A stretch of 14,216 nt of DNA from DATDVD01 sp035290065 (lineage in GTDB: Bacteria; Pseudomonadota; Gammaproteobacteria; Coxiellales; Coxiellaceae): the NCBI GenBank assembly GCA_035290065.1, contig DATDVD010000052.1:1-14216 (forward strand), given 5' to 3'. A program made the translations under genes and the position numbers. Each line of letters starts with the position of its first letter. Position 1 is the stretch's first letter. This document shows positions 13,911-14,216 of this stretch, in pieces. Under the pieces are notes generated by a model. It made no database searches. It was not told the DNA's origin and saw only the letters and a list, made by a program, of their open reading frames with translations.

Positions 13911-14216
13911 TTACATCGCGCGATATTGGCTGTGTAACCGTTCTATAGCTTTTCGCAACTGATTCTTATCCCCACTGTTATCAATCACGTCATCTGCCAT
14001 CGCGAGGCGTTCTGCGCGGGGGGCTTGGAGCGTGAGAATTTGTCGGGCTTGCTGCTCGTTAAGGTGATCACGGCGCATCAAACGTTGGATTTGCACGGAT
14101 TCCGGGCAATCAATCACTAATACACGATCCACAAAATCGATGCCTTGAGATTCGGCCAGCAGAGGAATATCCAAAATCACATAGGGACCTTTAATGGTGT
14201 TCAGAGCGGCTTGCAT
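13911..14216 (-). CDS. coaE: Dephospho-CoA kinase, C-terminal part (runs off the window)
   Basis: CoaE phosphorylates the 3' hydroxyl of dephospho-CoA, the last step of CoA synthesis. About 101 C-terminal residues are visible: YVILDIPLLAESQGIDFVDRVLVIDCP, then QIQRLMRRDHLNEQQARQIL and RAERLAMADDVIDNSGD in order, which match the core and lid region of E. coli CoaE closely. The N-terminal P-loop lies beyond the right edge, so the methionine at 14216 is internal and not a start. The stop is the TAA at 13913-13911. Linkage to zapD is the usual gammaproteobacterial arrangement, here broken up by queF and repeats. Confidence 0.95.
   Translation of the reverse strand: MQAALNTIKGPYVILDIPLLAESQGIDFVDRVLVIDCPESVQIQRLMRRDHLNEQQARQILTLQAPRAERLAMADDVIDNSGDKNQLRKAIERLHSQYRAM

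Overview
The window looks like a chromosomal stretch of a gammaproteobacterium, moderately AT-rich by eye. The clustering of dciA, secA, mutT, zapD and coaE is the usual gammaproteobacterial neighbourhood of the secA locus. The GABA/glutamate-type antiporter and the style of the proteins suggest the Legionellales/Coxiellaceae side of the class, but that placement is inference.

Layout from left to right. A partial dciA-like gene (minus) diverges from secA (plus), which is followed closely by a catechol-type O-methyltransferase. Two palindromic repeat units separate this from mutT. A tight operon follows: a HlyD/YbhG-type adaptor lipoprotein, an ABC ATPase and an ABC-2 permease, with an APC-family amino-acid antiporter starting 3 nt after the permease stop. 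After a 231-bp, locally GC-rich gap comes a large PLP-dependent Orn/Lys/Arg (AdiA-type) decarboxylase. The right side is on the minus strand: zapD (division), queF (queuosine synthesis) and the C-terminal part of coaE (CoA synthesis), separated by more palindromic repeats.

How the genes fit together. Antiporter and decarboxylase form a plausible acid-resistance or polyamine pair: amino acid in, decarboxylated amine out. The adaptor, ATPase and permease form a one-permease efflux pump related to the YbhG/F/S/R type. The other genes are housekeeping.

The most notable content is between genes. Seven copies of a 77-79 bp element each consist of two head-to-head hairpins with outward GTAG tetranucleotides, the hallmark of REP/BIME elements moved by RAYT-type transposases; no such transposase gene is in the window. 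Two of these units plus a shared linker form a 219-bp composite, present twice in opposite orientation on either side of zapD. All three minus-strand genes with a visible start (dciA, zapD, queF) have a good -10 hexamer ending 5-6 nt before the ATG and no Shine-Dalgarno sequence. This suggests leaderless transcripts, whereas the plus-strand genes mostly have ordinary ribosome-binding sites.
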